A program made the translations under genes and the position numbers. From CAVRQM01 sp963822705 (GTDB lineage Bacteria; Pseudomonadota; Alphaproteobacteria; Acetobacterales; Acetobacteraceae), in assembly GCA_963822705.1 (NCBI GenBank), contig CAWGIX010000006.1, positions 1 to 64,000 of the forward strand: 64,000 nt of DNA. Reading direction: 5' to 3'. Below, in pieces: positions 55,975-64,000 of this stretch. Each line of letters starts with the position of its first letter. Position 1 is the stretch's first letter. The notes below the pieces were generated by a model that was not told the DNA's origin, did not search any database, and was given only the letters and a program-made list of their open reading frames with translations.

Positions 55975-56080
55975 GGGATCACTCCTCTCTCGCGTAACAC
56001 CGCAATGCCGGCTCGCCGTCACAGCGAAGACGCGACCTCGCGGAGAGCAGCAGAAACCAGGCGGGCCTGTCGGGTCGGGC

Positions 56081-57131
56081 TCACCGCCCCGCCGCCGCCG
56101 GGGAAGCCGGAACCGCCACGCGCTCGCCGGTTCGCGCCGCCGTCTCGATGGCGGCCAGCACGCGGGTCACGGCGACGCCATCCCAGGCGTCCGCCAGCAG
56201 CGGCGCGTCCGCGACGACCGCGTCGACGAAACGGGCAATCGCCTCATAGACAAAGCCCCCGATCCGATGTCCCGCGGCCGGCGTCGAACCAAACAGATCG
56301 GCACTTCTGAGGCCGCCACCAACAAACTTCCGGAACGCGCCATTGTCGGCGGTGCTGAGCTGCACCGCGCCTTTCTCGCCCGTCAGTTCGATGCGGAAAT
56401 CATAGACCATGGGCGAGTCGGGCGGCAGGACCCAGCTGTTCTCCAAGCGTCCCGACCGCCCCGGAGCCGAACTCCAGCAGCGCCAGATGCACGTCCGCCG
56501 TGCCCACGCCGAGCGACTCGAGAAACCCCTTCCTTGTCACCGCTTGCACAGCCACGATCTCGTCGCCGGTAATGAAGCGAAGCGCGTCGACGGTGTGGCT
56601 GCCGAGGAACCACAGCGCCGAGGATTGCGCCGCCCAGCTCAGCATTTCGCGCGGCACGAAAGTCGTGTTGCTCAGTCGCGCGCTGAGATGCAACGGGCGG
56701 CCCAGTTCGCCGGAGGCGACCGCCTCGCGTGCTGCCACGATGGCCGGGCTGACCCGGTTATGAAAATCGACCATCAGCTTGCGCCCGGCGCGCTGCGCCA
56801 GCGCTGCGATGTCCTCGCTCTCCGCCACTGTCGTCGCCAGCGGCTTTTCGCTCATGACGTGCTTGCCAGCCTCCAGCGCCGCGCGGATCACCGCCGCATG
56901 GGCGAAGTCCGGGGTGGCGACGGTCACGGCGGCGATCGCCGGATCGGCCAGCAGCTCGGCAAATTCCGTGCAGGCGCGTTTCGCACCGAAGCGGGCGCGC
57001 AGCGATTCGGCGCGCGTCGCATCGGTGTCGCACACCGCGATCAGCTCCGCTTCCGGCAGAGTAGACAGCACGCGCGCATGCTGCGAACCCCACAAACCCG
57101 CGCCGACGATGCCGAACCCTGCCCTCGCCAT
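56081..57131 (-). CDS. Gfo/Idh/MocA family oxidoreductase, one frameshift
   Basis: About 350 residues after a break near 56443 (GSGAVGTL continues as ENSWVLPPDSPMVYDF). NAD(P)-binding GIVGAGLWGSQHARVL, EKPLA motif MSEKPLATTVAESEDIAAL and the dehydrogenase half with FHNRVSPAIVAAREAV and LWFLGSHTVDALRFI (catalytic His). Oxidises a sugar, inositol or similar polyol. ATG at 57131 with AGGAG six bases before. Last gene of the ABC importer operon, probably using its cargo. Confidence 0.85.
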
Positions 57132-57139
57132 GGCCGCTC

Positions 57140-57973
57140 CTATCCCTTGATCGAGCCGAACGTCAGACCGCGCACGACGTAGCGGTCAAGAAACAGAAAG
57201 ATCAGCATCGGCGGCACCATGGCGCCGACCGCGGCGGCGCCGATGTCGTTCCAGGTCACGCCCGCCGTGGCGAAATATCCCAAAGTGCCGATCGGCAAGG
57301 TCGCGGTATCCTGATCGCTCAGCACCAGCGGGAAGGCGGCATTGTTCCACGCAAACACGAACGCGAACATGGCCGTCACGATCATTCCGGGAACCGCGAG
57401 CGGCAGGGTGATGCGCCACAGCACGGTCGGCAATCCGGCGCCGTCGACCCGGGCCGCCTCTTCCAGATCGACCGGGATTTCGTCGAAAAAGCTTTTCAGC
57501 AGCCAGACCGAGAACGGCACCACCAGCGTTTGCAGGACCAAAATCATGGACAGATAGGTGCCGGTCAGCCCGATATCGGTCATGACGATGAAGTAGGGAA
57601 TGAGGAAGGCCACCGGGGGCGCCATCAGCAGGCCGAGATACCACAGCATCAGCGAACGTCTGCCGCGGAACGCGAACCGCGAGATGGCATAGGCGGCCGG
57701 GATCGAGAACGGCAGGTTCAGGCCGACCGCGCCGCCGGCCACGATCAGACTGTTGACCAGTTGCCTGGCGTTCACGCCCGGATCGACGAACGTGTCGCGG
57801 AAGGCGCGCCAGGTCGGCGTGAACAAGAACACCGGCGGGCGGACGAAAACGGTTTCGGGCGGCCGGATCGACAGCAGGAAAAACCAGACGATCGGCCCGA
57901 TGAACACCAGCAGCAGCGCGGCCAGAGCGGCATACAGCAACAGGATTCTGAAACCCGCGCCAGGTCGCCGCAT
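57140..57973 (-). CDS. Carbohydrate ABC transporter permease (MalG-like)
   Basis: 277 residues, six membrane helices, EAA loop VDLEEAARVDGAGLPTVLWRITLPL about residue 190, facing the missing ATPase. Opens FIGPIVWFFLLSIRPPETV like other MalG/UgpE proteins. Starts in a TGATG overlap with the first permease. Forms the membrane pore with it. Confidence 0.93.
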   Translation of the reverse strand: MRRPGAGFRILLLYAALAALLLVFIGPIVWFFLLSIRPPETVFVRPPVFLFTPTWRAFRDTFVDPGVNARQLVNSLIVAGGAVGLNLPFSIPAAYAISRFAFRGRRSLMLWYLGLLMAPPVAFLIPYFIVMTDIGLTGTYLSMILVLQTLVVPFSVWLLKSFFDEIPVDLEEAARVDGAGLPTVLWRITLPLAVPGMIVTAMFAFVFAWNNAAFPLVLSDQDTATLPIGTLGYFATAGVTWNDIGAAAVGAMVPPMLIFLFLDRYVVRGLTFGSIKG

Positions 57974-58857
57974 CAGGCCAGATCCTTGAAGGCGAACACG
58001 GCGAATAGCGCGATCAGGACATTGACGATAATCACGATCAGCCAGGTGGTGGCACTCGACAGGCCGATGTTGAAATCGATCAGACCTTGCTGGTACAGCC
58101 CGTAGGACAGGGTGCGAGAACTTGATCCCGGGCCTCCGCGCGTGAGCACCAGCACCAGGTCGAACAGATTAAAGATCTGCATCAGTCGGAGCGCCACGAC
58201 GAACGAGGCCGGCTTGCGGATCAGCGGCAGGGTGATGCGGGTCAGGGTGGGCCAGGCGCCGGCGCCGTCGATGCGCGCCGCCTCGTAGATCTCCTCCGGC
58301 ACGCCGAGCAGACCGGCGTAGAGAACCAGCGCGCAGAACGGCGTCCACTGCCACACATCGCCCGCCAGCACCGCCCACAGCGCGGTATGGGAACTGCCCA
58401 GCAGCCCCGCCGCCGGCAGCGGCACGTGCAGCGACTGGAGCACCCAGGGCACAAGCCCGCCCTGCGGATCGTACAGATAGCGGAACAGGAACCCGACCAC
58501 GATCGGCGCGATGGTGGTCGGCATGATCAGCAGCGCGCGCGTGACGTTCATTCCCGGCAGGCGGACGATCAGGAGATGGGCGATCGCCAGGCCGAGAACA
58601 AACTCGACCGCGGTGCCGACAAAGGCGATCTCCAGGGTATGGACAAGAGCCTCCGGGAAATCCGACTGGGTCAGCGCGGCGCGGTAGTTGTCCAGCCCGA
58701 TCCAGCCGAGCGGGCGCGGCGCCATCTGCAGGTTCCAGAAGTAGAAACTGTTCCGCAGCGAGAACGCCAGCGGGAACGCAACCAGCAGCAGCAACAGGCA
58801 GACCGACGGAGCGATCAGCAGCCAGTGTACGCGCCGATGCCGCGGGCGGCCGGTCAT
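57973..58857 (-). CDS. Carbohydrate ABC transporter permease (MalF-like)
   Basis: 294 residues from the ATG at 58857 with GGAGG seven bases before. Six membrane segments and EAA loop EEIYEAARIDGAGAWPTLTRITLPL. N-terminal basic cap RPRHRRVHWLLIAPSV. Partner of the following permease. A longer N-terminus would run back toward the binding-protein gene and is not supported. Confidence 0.93.
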   Translation of the reverse strand: MTGRPRHRRVHWLLIAPSVCLLLLLVAFPLAFSLRNSFYFWNLQMAPRPLGWIGLDNYRAALTQSDFPEALVHTLEIAFVGTAVEFVLGLAIAHLLIVRLPGMNVTRALLIMPTTIAPIVVGFLFRYLYDPQGGLVPWVLQSLHVPLPAAGLLGSSHTALWAVLAGDVWQWTPFCALVLYAGLLGVPEEIYEAARIDGAGAWPTLTRITLPLIRKPASFVVALRLMQIFNLFDLVLVLTRGGPGSSSRTLSYGLYQQGLIDFNIGLSSATTWLIVIIVNVLIALFAVFAFKDLA

Positions 58858-58909
58858 GCGTCTGCCTCCGCGCTCCGAACCCTGGCGAAAAGCCGGGCGC
58901 GCGGAAAAA

Positions 58910-60349
58910 TCAGGAGAGTTCGGCAATCCGCTTTTTCGTCGCGTCCAGCGTATCGTCGAAGCTTTCGAGCTTGTAGGGAACGAGGAAATTTCCCTTCAGC
59001 ACGTTCTCGAACAGCTCCTGCGACGTTTTCAGCGCCTGCTCCGCGCTGGCGCCGCCGGACAGCGCGCGATTGAGGTTCAGGCCGTAAATCCCTTCCAGGG
59101 TCGTGTAGACCGGGCAGGGCGGACGCACCGCCTTGCCGTTGCCCTGGCGCAGCAGCGAGAGTTGCAGCGACAAATACGGATATATCTTCCCCAGATCGGC
59201 GTCCTGATACAGCGATGTCCGGGCAAAGTCCGAGAACTGGTGCCCGACTTTCTCGACCAGCCCCATCTTCTTCTGGGTGGCCGCCGAGGTCGCCCATTTC
59301 ACGAACTGCCAGGCCGCATCGCGCTTGGCGGTGTTGGCCGGAATGCCCAGGCTCCAGCCGCCCGCGCTGATGACCTGCGGCTGGGCGGGATCGTGCGGCA
59401 AGGGCGCGTAGGCGATCGCGTCCTTCACCGGCGAGGGCTTGCCGGTCATGTAGCCGTCGTTCCAGACCAGGTAGAAGTACGGCGTCCACCAGTAGAACAT
59501 GCCGACATCGCCGTGCGCGAACCGCATTCCGGCATCGAACCAGTTGAAATTGATCGCCTCGGGCGGCGACAGTTTGTAGAGGTCGGCGAACATGGCCAGC
59601 GACGAGGCGTTTGCCGGCAAGTCGATGGTGGGCGTGAAATCCCAGGGCGCTTCGGGAAAATGCTTGAACCAGCGCGCCCCGCGGCTCGCCGCGAGTTGCG
59701 TGTACATGTGGACGATCGGCTGCGGCTGCTGTGCCGCAACCACGGTGCCGAAAATCTTGCGCCCGTCCACGGTCTTGCCGTCGATCGAGCGCAGCGCGTC
59801 GCGATAGGCGTCCCAGGTGAAGGCGGACGGGTCCGGCAGCGTGACGCCGGCGGACTGGAACACGTCGCGCCGGTACATCACCCCTTGCCCGTAGGCCGCC
59901 ACCGGCAGGGTCACGAAATGTCCGCGCCAAGTGTTGAGCGAATACAGCACTTCGGGAATGAAGTCGTCGAGGCTGACCGACTTGTCGGCCTTGATCAGCT
60001 CGTCGAGCGGCTGCACCCAGCCGCTGTCGAGATACTGCCCGTTCCACATCGCATCGACGGTGATGACGTCGGCGTCCGGCCGGTGGGCGATGAACGAGGA
60101 GACCAGCCGCGCTTGCAGCGCGTCATAGGCGAGGCTCTCGATTTCGGCGGTGATCCCCGTCTGTTGCTTGAAATCGTCGACCAGCTCGCGCAACGCGTAG
60201 TAGAACGGATCGCCGACCAGCAGCACGCGGATGGTCGTGTCTGCGGCATGGGCGCGGCGTTCCGGTCCCGCGACCGCCACCGCTCCGGCGGCGGTGCCGG
60301 CCAACAGCGTACGCCGGCTGATAATCGAGCCCTGAGAATTCTCAGACAT
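58910..60349 (-). CDS. ABC transporter sugar-binding protein, Tat signal
   Basis: 479 residues. Twin-arginine signal SRRTLLAGTAAGAVAVAG, then the extracellular solute-binding fold of family 1 (IRVLLVGDPFYYALRELVDDFKQQTGI, ADVITVDAMWNGQYLDSGWV, QVISAGGWSLGIPANTAKRDAAW). Captures a sugar or glycerol-phosphate-type ligand in the periplasm. ATG at 60349 has GGGAGA six bases before. First gene of the operon with two permeases and an oxidoreductase; no ATPase gene adjoins. Confidence 0.92.
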   Translation of the reverse strand: MSENSQGSIISRRTLLAGTAAGAVAVAGPERRAHAADTTIRVLLVGDPFYYALRELVDDFKQQTGITAEIESLAYDALQARLVSSFIAHRPDADVITVDAMWNGQYLDSGWVQPLDELIKADKSVSLDDFIPEVLYSLNTWRGHFVTLPVAAYGQGVMYRRDVFQSAGVTLPDPSAFTWDAYRDALRSIDGKTVDGRKIFGTVVAAQQPQPIVHMYTQLAASRGARWFKHFPEAPWDFTPTIDLPANASSLAMFADLYKLSPPEAINFNWFDAGMRFAHGDVGMFYWWTPYFYLVWNDGYMTGKPSPVKDAIAYAPLPHDPAQPQVISAGGWSLGIPANTAKRDAAWQFVKWATSAATQKKMGLVEKVGHQFSDFARTSLYQDADLGKIYPYLSLQLSLLRQGNGKAVRPPCPVYTTLEGIYGLNLNRALSGGASAEQALKTSQELFENVLKGNFLVPYKLESFDDTLDATKKRIAELS

Positions 60350-60478
60350 TTTTGTCTCCCCTCCGAACCCGGTAAATGACCAGACATCGAGCCATGGTCG
60401 ATCGACCTCGGATTGACGCACACAAATGGCAGCAGTCAACCCTTTCCGCGACGGCTTCGGACAAGGGCATCAGCGCCG

Positions 60479-61036
60479 CTAGTCCTCGGCCCACCAGTCC
60501 CGCAGTTCCATGCCCGGCGGATCGAGCGGGATCGGCGCACGGGTCACGATCCGCGTCGCGATGCCGCCGTCTTCCCCTCGACGATAGTGCACCGCGACGG
60601 GGCGGTCGGCGCGGACCAGCAGGTAGTGCTGCAGCGAAGGGAAGCGAAAATAGCTTTCCAGCTTCACGCCGCTGTCGATGTGCTGGGTGCCTGGCGAGCG
60701 GACTTCCACCACGATCATCGGGTCGGTGATCAGCAAGGTGTCGGGCGGGAGTGGGGGGCCGCAGCGGACCATGCAGTCGGGCTCGAACACCTCATTGTCG
60801 ATCCGCATCGCCATGCCGGCGGGAAAAACCGTGCACGGCAGACTTCGACGGCTGACCGCCTCGAACAGCCGCCGGGCCACTTGGAATTTCAGCAGAGCGT
60901 GGGACAGCCGCTCGGCGGCTTGGCCATACACCATGCCGTCAATCAGCTCGTAATGCTGACCCTCCGGCTGCTCCTCATACCAACGGAGGAATTCTTCCGC
61001 CGTCATGCGCGGCAGTTTTGCGGCGGTGTCGGGCAT
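60479..61036 (-). CDS. Uma2 family endonuclease-like protein (DUF820)
   Basis: 185 residues. PD-(D/E)XK-like fold: RMTAEEFLRWYEEQPEGQHYELIDGMVY, FEPDCMVRCG, IVVEVRSPGTQHIDSG and the QHYLLVRADRP strand. The Asp of EPD and E-x-R of VEVRS are the presumed metal residues. Cellular role unknown; such genes are often present in many copies. A partly deleted copy lies at 62024-62459. Confidence 0.85.
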   Translation of the reverse strand: MPDTAAKLPRMTAEEFLRWYEEQPEGQHYELIDGMVYGQAAERLSHALLKFQVARRLFEAVSRRSLPCTVFPAGMAMRIDNEVFEPDCMVRCGPPLPPDTLLITDPMIVVEVRSPGTQHIDSGVKLESYFRFPSLQHYLLVRADRPVAVHYRRGEDGGIATRIVTRAPIPLDPPGMELRDWWAED

Positions 61037-61199
61037 GACCCATCATGGTTTGGCGCCGCTCTCCGTTCCAGCGCCGCCTCACGGCCGGGGCATCTTGGTC
61101 GCGACGCTTGGCACCGAACCCGTCACCGGCTCGCATCATGTCTCTCGAGGTTAGGAAAAAAGGCTTGCATCGGCACTGCTTCTGTTCTACTTTTGTTCC

Positions 61200-61901
61200 G
61201 TGATTTTCGCCCCGCCCCCCACTCCTCGTCCGCAACCCCCACCCACCCTGTACCAGCGGTTTGGCGGCATCGTGCTGGCGGTGCGGGGGTGGACCGCGGT
61301 GCACATGAACAACCACCCGGCGGACCAGCGGCTGCTCGCCCTGGTCCAGGCCCGGCTGCACCGGATCGTGTTCCGGTTCTGCGTGCTGACCGAGCGGCTC
61401 GCCGCCGGCACTTTGACACCGCCCCGTCTCCGGCCTCGCCCCCGGCCTCGCCCCGCTCCGGCGGTTTCGCCCGATGCGGCGCTTCCGAAAACTCCGCCCC
61501 GGCCGCGCGAGCGTCTGCCCGAAAAACCCGGGTGGCTGGTGAGGATAGTGGGTCCGCGAGCGGCCTACGGGCCGGAGTTGGAGCGCCTGCTGGCCGGTGC
61601 CGAGATGCAGGCCCTGATCCGGGCGGCGCCGCAGGTGGGACGACTGCTCCGGCCGCTCTGCCGGATGCTGGGAGTAGTCCCCGATCCGGCCATCCTGCCC
61701 CCGCCGCCGCCCCGGCCTCCCCGCGCCAAGCCGCCCGCTTCTGAACCTGACCCCGCCGCACCGGTCCCCGAAACTCCGATGCGAAAGCGCCCGGTCCGCA
61801 CCGAGGCGCGCACGCGAAAACCGAAGTGGACCTACCCCGGCACGGAGTGGAGGAAGTGGGGCGGTTTCTGGTTCCCCGAGCCGATCCGAAAACCGGCCTG
61901 A
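61200..61901 (+). CDS. Pro/Arg-rich orphan protein
   Basis: 233 residues; family not recognised. Starts with IFAPPPTPRPQPPPTLYQRFGG, then a helical part (DQRLLALVQARLHRIVFRF), a long Pro/Arg-rich stretch (~75-110), a second helical part (LERLLAGAEMQALIRAA, VGRLLRPLCRMLGVVPD) and a C-terminal W-rich segment (WRKWGGFWFPEPI). Base composition is normal for the region. GTG start at 61200. It lies between two Uma2-family genes. No function proposed. Confidence 0.5.
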   Translation: MIFAPPPTPRPQPPPTLYQRFGGIVLAVRGWTAVHMNNHPADQRLLALVQARLHRIVFRFCVLTERLAAGTLTPPRLRPRPRPRPAPAVSPDAALPKTPPRPRERLPEKPGWLVRIVGPRAAYGPELERLLAGAEMQALIRAAPQVGRLLRPLCRMLGVVPDPAILPPPPPRPPRAKPPASEPDPAAPVPETPMRKRPVRTEARTRKPKWTYPGTEWRKWGGFWFPEPIRKPA

Positions 61902-62023
61902 CTGGGCCGCCTGCCCACGCACGCCTAATTCATTACGGTAGCGTAACTTCCATCGGATAAGGACACCCTCAGCATAGGTCCTGGCGCTGCCGATTGTCAG
62001 CTCGTCACGGCTTGCGACCCGGC

Positions 62024-62459
62024 CTATTCCTCGGCCCACCAATCCTGCAATTCGAAGCCCGGCGGGTCGAGCAGGATCGGCGCGCGGGTCACGACACGGG
62101 TCACGATGCTGCCGTCGTCCTGCCGGTGATGATGTACGGCGGCGGGGCGGTCTGCCCGGATCATGGCTTTCCAGCTTGACGCCACTATCGATCTTCTCGG
62201 TGCTCGGCGAGCGCACTCCGACCAGGATGACCGGATCGGTCACCTCCACCGCATCTGCGGGCAGAGGCGGGCCGCAGCGCACCATGCAATCCGGCTCGAA
62301 CACCTCGTGCTCGACACGCAACGCCATGCCGTCCGGAAAAACCGAGCACGCCAGGCCGCCGCGGCTGACCGCCTCGAACAGCCGCCGATACACCAAGCCT
62401 TTCAGCAGGGCGTGGGGTAGCCGCTCGGCGGCCTGCCCGTGCGAGCCGCAGACTACCAT
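62024..62459 (-). pseudogene. Degenerate Uma2-family gene
   Basis: Remnant of a copy of the 60479-61036 gene. Aligned blocks: GQAAERLPHALLKGLVYRRLFEAV, HEVFEPDCMVRCGPPLP, DPVILVGVRSPSTEKIDSGVKLES, then MIRADRPAAVHHHRQDDG in another frame, ending FELQDWWAEE and TAG at 62024-62026. It lacks the first ~40 residues and about 12 in the middle, where a small deletion also breaks the frame. Metal Glu in VEVR is now VGVR, so it is inactive even if read through. Confidence 0.75.
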
Positions 62460-62508
62460 CGTATTGACGGCGGCGTGGTGAAATCTACGGCACGTTAATA
62501 TTTCACCG

Positions 62509-62538
62509 TTGCTAAACTTTCGGATTGCGCGCTATCTT
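62509..62538 (+). promoter_or_regulatory. Possible promoter of the secreted two-domain protein
   Basis: TTGCTA (62509-62514) and TATCTT (62533-62538), 18 bases apart, each 4 of 6 with the sigma-70 consensus. It falls 70 bases before the ATG at 62607. Confidence 0.3.
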
Positions 62539-62606
62539 GGTGTCCGATGCACGGAGAGGCCGTCCATCTGGGGAACGGTTGCACGCGATAGTAGCTGAGG
62601 GATGCC

Positions 62607-63428
62607 ATGCAGTTCCGATCTGTCGTATCGATTTCCGCGCTGGCGGTCCTCGCGCTAGGGGCTGAGGCGCAGGCGCAGGATGCCAGCAAGCCCACGGGAA
62701 CCGTCCAGGGCAACGTCACAACCCAAGGCGGGTTGCCACTCAACGGCGTATGCGTCGTCCTCTACAACAAGAAGGTAACCAAGGAGCTGATCGATTTTGC
62801 CGGTTCGGGCAGCGCCGGCACCGATGGATTTTATACGCAGGCCAATGTTCCGGTCGGGAGCTATCGCCTGCTGTTCACCAATTGCGGCGCCAACACCAAC
62901 GGCCAGTCTCCGGATTTCAATTACGAAACCATATTCTATGGCGGGACCTTCGCCTGGAAGAAGTCCCCGCTCATCACTGTCAGCGCCGGCCTCACGACTG
63001 ACCTCGGTACGCAGGAAATTCCGCTCGGCGGCACCGTCTCCGGCACGGTAACGGACGCCACCACGGGACAGGGGGCTGACACGCCACCGGTCTTCGCCGT
63101 GCCGCCGCAAGGCAGTGCGTTCTTCCTCGCCTTTAGCTGGAAGGGTGTCTGCGCCAACGCGCAGGGACAGTATCAAATCCAAGGCGTGCCGGCCGGCTCG
63201 CACATCTACTTCGCTCCGAACAATTGGGGCTGCGACAACAGTCAGGGCACGTTCAACGCTGGCTTTTTCAATCAGTCGGTGAGCCACGCGGTATCGCCGC
63301 CGCCTGACGGGACGAGAACGGTCAACGGGTCGATTACCGAAACCGGCGGCACGAGTACCGCACGCGCAGCGCTGTCGTCGGCCACGCCAGGATCAGGACC
63401 CTTCAGGGTAGAGGGTGCCGGCCCATAG
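62607..63428 (+). CDS. Secreted protein with two carboxypeptidase-regulatory-like (Ig-fold) domains
   Basis: 273 residues. Signal peptide VVSISALAVLALGAEAQAQ; then two similar beta domains: TVQGNVTTQGGLPLNGVCVVLYN ... VPVGSYRLLFTNCG (residues ~30-130) and GTVSGTVTDATTG ... IQGVPAGSHIYFAPNNWGC (~135-225). Each has a nearby Cys. Resembles the prealbumin-like regulatory fold of surface proteins. GAGGGA about five bases before the ATG. Role unknown, probably outside the cell. Confidence 0.65.
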   Translation: MQFRSVVSISALAVLALGAEAQAQDASKPTGTVQGNVTTQGGLPLNGVCVVLYNKKVTKELIDFAGSGSAGTDGFYTQANVPVGSYRLLFTNCGANTNGQSPDFNYETIFYGGTFAWKKSPLITVSAGLTTDLGTQEIPLGGTVSGTVTDATTGQGADTPPVFAVPPQGSAFFLAFSWKGVCANAQGQYQIQGVPAGSHIYFAPNNWGCDNSQGTFNAGFFNQSVSHAVSPPPDGTRTVNGSITETGGTSTARAALSSATPGSGPFRVEGAGP

Positions 63429-63463
63429 CGGCGCTGCGAGGCCCTCGACCTCTGGCGCGCGAT

Positions 63464-64000
63464 CTAAGCCGCTAACGGCGCCTCCGCCAGAAAACCGCCC
63501 GATTGGCGGTGCCATAATTTCGCGTACGTGCCGCCGGACGCCAGCAGGTGCGCGTGCGATCCCTGCTCGACGATGCGGCCGTGATCGAGCACGATCAGCC
63601 GGTCCATGCGGGCGATGGTGGACAGGCGGTGCGCGATCGCCAGCACCGTGCGCCCGCGCATCAGCCGCTCCAGACTTTTCTGGATCGCCGCCTCCACCTC
63701 GGAATCCAATGCCGAGGTGGCCTCGTCCAGCACCAGGATCGGCGCGTCCTTCAAGATCACGCGGGCGATGGCGATGCGCTGCCGCTGGCCGCCCGACAGT
63801 TTCACCCCGCGCTCGCCCACATGCGCGTCGAATCCGAAGCGCCCGTGCCAGTCTTCCAACGTCTCGATGAAATCCAGCGCCTCCGCCTGCCGCGCCGCCT
63901 CGATCACCTCCGCCTCGCTGGCGGTGGGGCGGCCATAGCGGATGTTGTCGCGGATCGACCGATGCAGCAGCGAGGTGTCCTGGGTCACCACGGCGATGTG
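63464..64000 (-). CDS. ABC exporter ATPase/permease (MsbA-like), C-terminal part
   Basis: About 179 residues visible, N-terminus beyond the window. ATP-binding domain: Q-loop VTQDTSLLHRSIRDNIRYG, signature KLSGGQRQRIAIARVIL, Walker B ILVLDEATSALDSE, H-loop LAIAHRLSTI. The Walker A site is outside the window. Type I exporter of lipid A, lipids or peptides; ends at 63464. Convergent with the secreted protein gene. Confidence 0.9.
   Translation of the reverse strand, partial: HIAVVTQDTSLLHRSIRDNIRYGRPTASEAEVIEAARQAEALDFIETLEDWHGRFGFDAHVGERGVKLSGGQRQRIAIARVILKDAPILVLDEATSALDSEVEAAIQKSLERLMRGRTVLAIAHRLSTIARMDRLIVLDHGRIVEQGSHAHLLASGGTYAKLWHRQSGGFLAEAPLAA

Noticed and set aside
1..64000. CRISPR arrays, insertion sequences, integrase or phage genes
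   Set aside because: Looked for short direct repeats with regular spacers, terminal inverted repeats and transposase-like proteins; none seen.

Overview
The window is high-GC DNA from an alphaproteobacterium, most likely a member of the Acetobacteraceae (Rhodospirillales). The lineage is inferred from a hisC-tyrA pair, a gyrA-coaD-peptidylprolyl isomerase order, a Caulobacter/Rhizobium-type Tad (Flp) pilus operon, an S53 (sedolisin) peptidase and a general housekeeping style; no rRNA or marker alignment was possible. There is one tRNA (Lys, TTT). No CRISPR array, insertion sequence, integrase or phage gene was seen.

Layout. 1-1639: a broken hisC-tyrA pair (aromatic/histidine amino acid synthesis). 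1834-9185: a surface-glycan cassette with a secreted parallel beta-helix protein, two convergent sulfotransferases sharing an unusual N-terminal domain, and two tandem paralogous glycosyltransferases. 9408-19356: a tightly overlapping Tad pilus operon on the minus strand (three flp pilins, prepilin peptidase, CpaB, secretin CpaC, CpaD, CpaE, TadA, TadB, TadC, TadD, TadE), preceded by a lytic transglycosylase (19521-20219). 20473-24471: gyrA, coaD, a periplasmic cyclophilin and tRNA-Lys. 24675-35684: a five-gene minus-strand operon that looks like a second surface-glycan or S-layer-like locus, with an RTX repeat protein, a GT2/GT4 fusion, an unknown protein, a TPR protein built from 204-bp repeats, and a giant GT2+GT9 fusion with four tandem beta-sandwich modules. 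36156-39793: a PEP-mutase/isocitrate-lyase-like enzyme and a copper block (DUF2946-like, CopC, CopD fused to cytochrome c). 40076-50295: glutathione transferase, broken agmatinase, SDR, S53 peptidase, stress protein, PepSY-like protein, TsaC, CysQ, PepA, HolC and a CHAP amidase. 50299-55974: a minus-strand run of efflux and salvage genes (ChrA, LysE, nucleosidase, DoxX, GNAT, D-aminoacylase) headed by an HTH regulator. 56081-60349: a sugar-type ABC importer without its ATPase, plus a Gfo/Idh dehydrogenase. 60479-64000: two Uma2-family genes (one decayed), an orphan Pro/Arg-rich protein, a secreted two-domain protein and the end of an ABC exporter.

Many genes carry one or more frameshifts at points where homology continues in another frame (hisC, tyrA, agmatinase, three glycan-locus genes, CopD, PepSY protein, holC, nucleosidase, Gfo/Idh), while long genes such as gyrA, pepA and all tad genes are clean. 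Uncorrected indel errors are the simplest explanation, but true decay cannot be excluded. I labelled the most damaged genes pseudogenes and kept those with one or two breaks as CDS, noting the break points.

The most unusual content is the pair of surface-glycan loci around the Tad operon and gyrA block: sulfotransferases with a shared novel N-terminal domain, and glycosyltransferases that carry repeated GW-type beta-sandwich modules.
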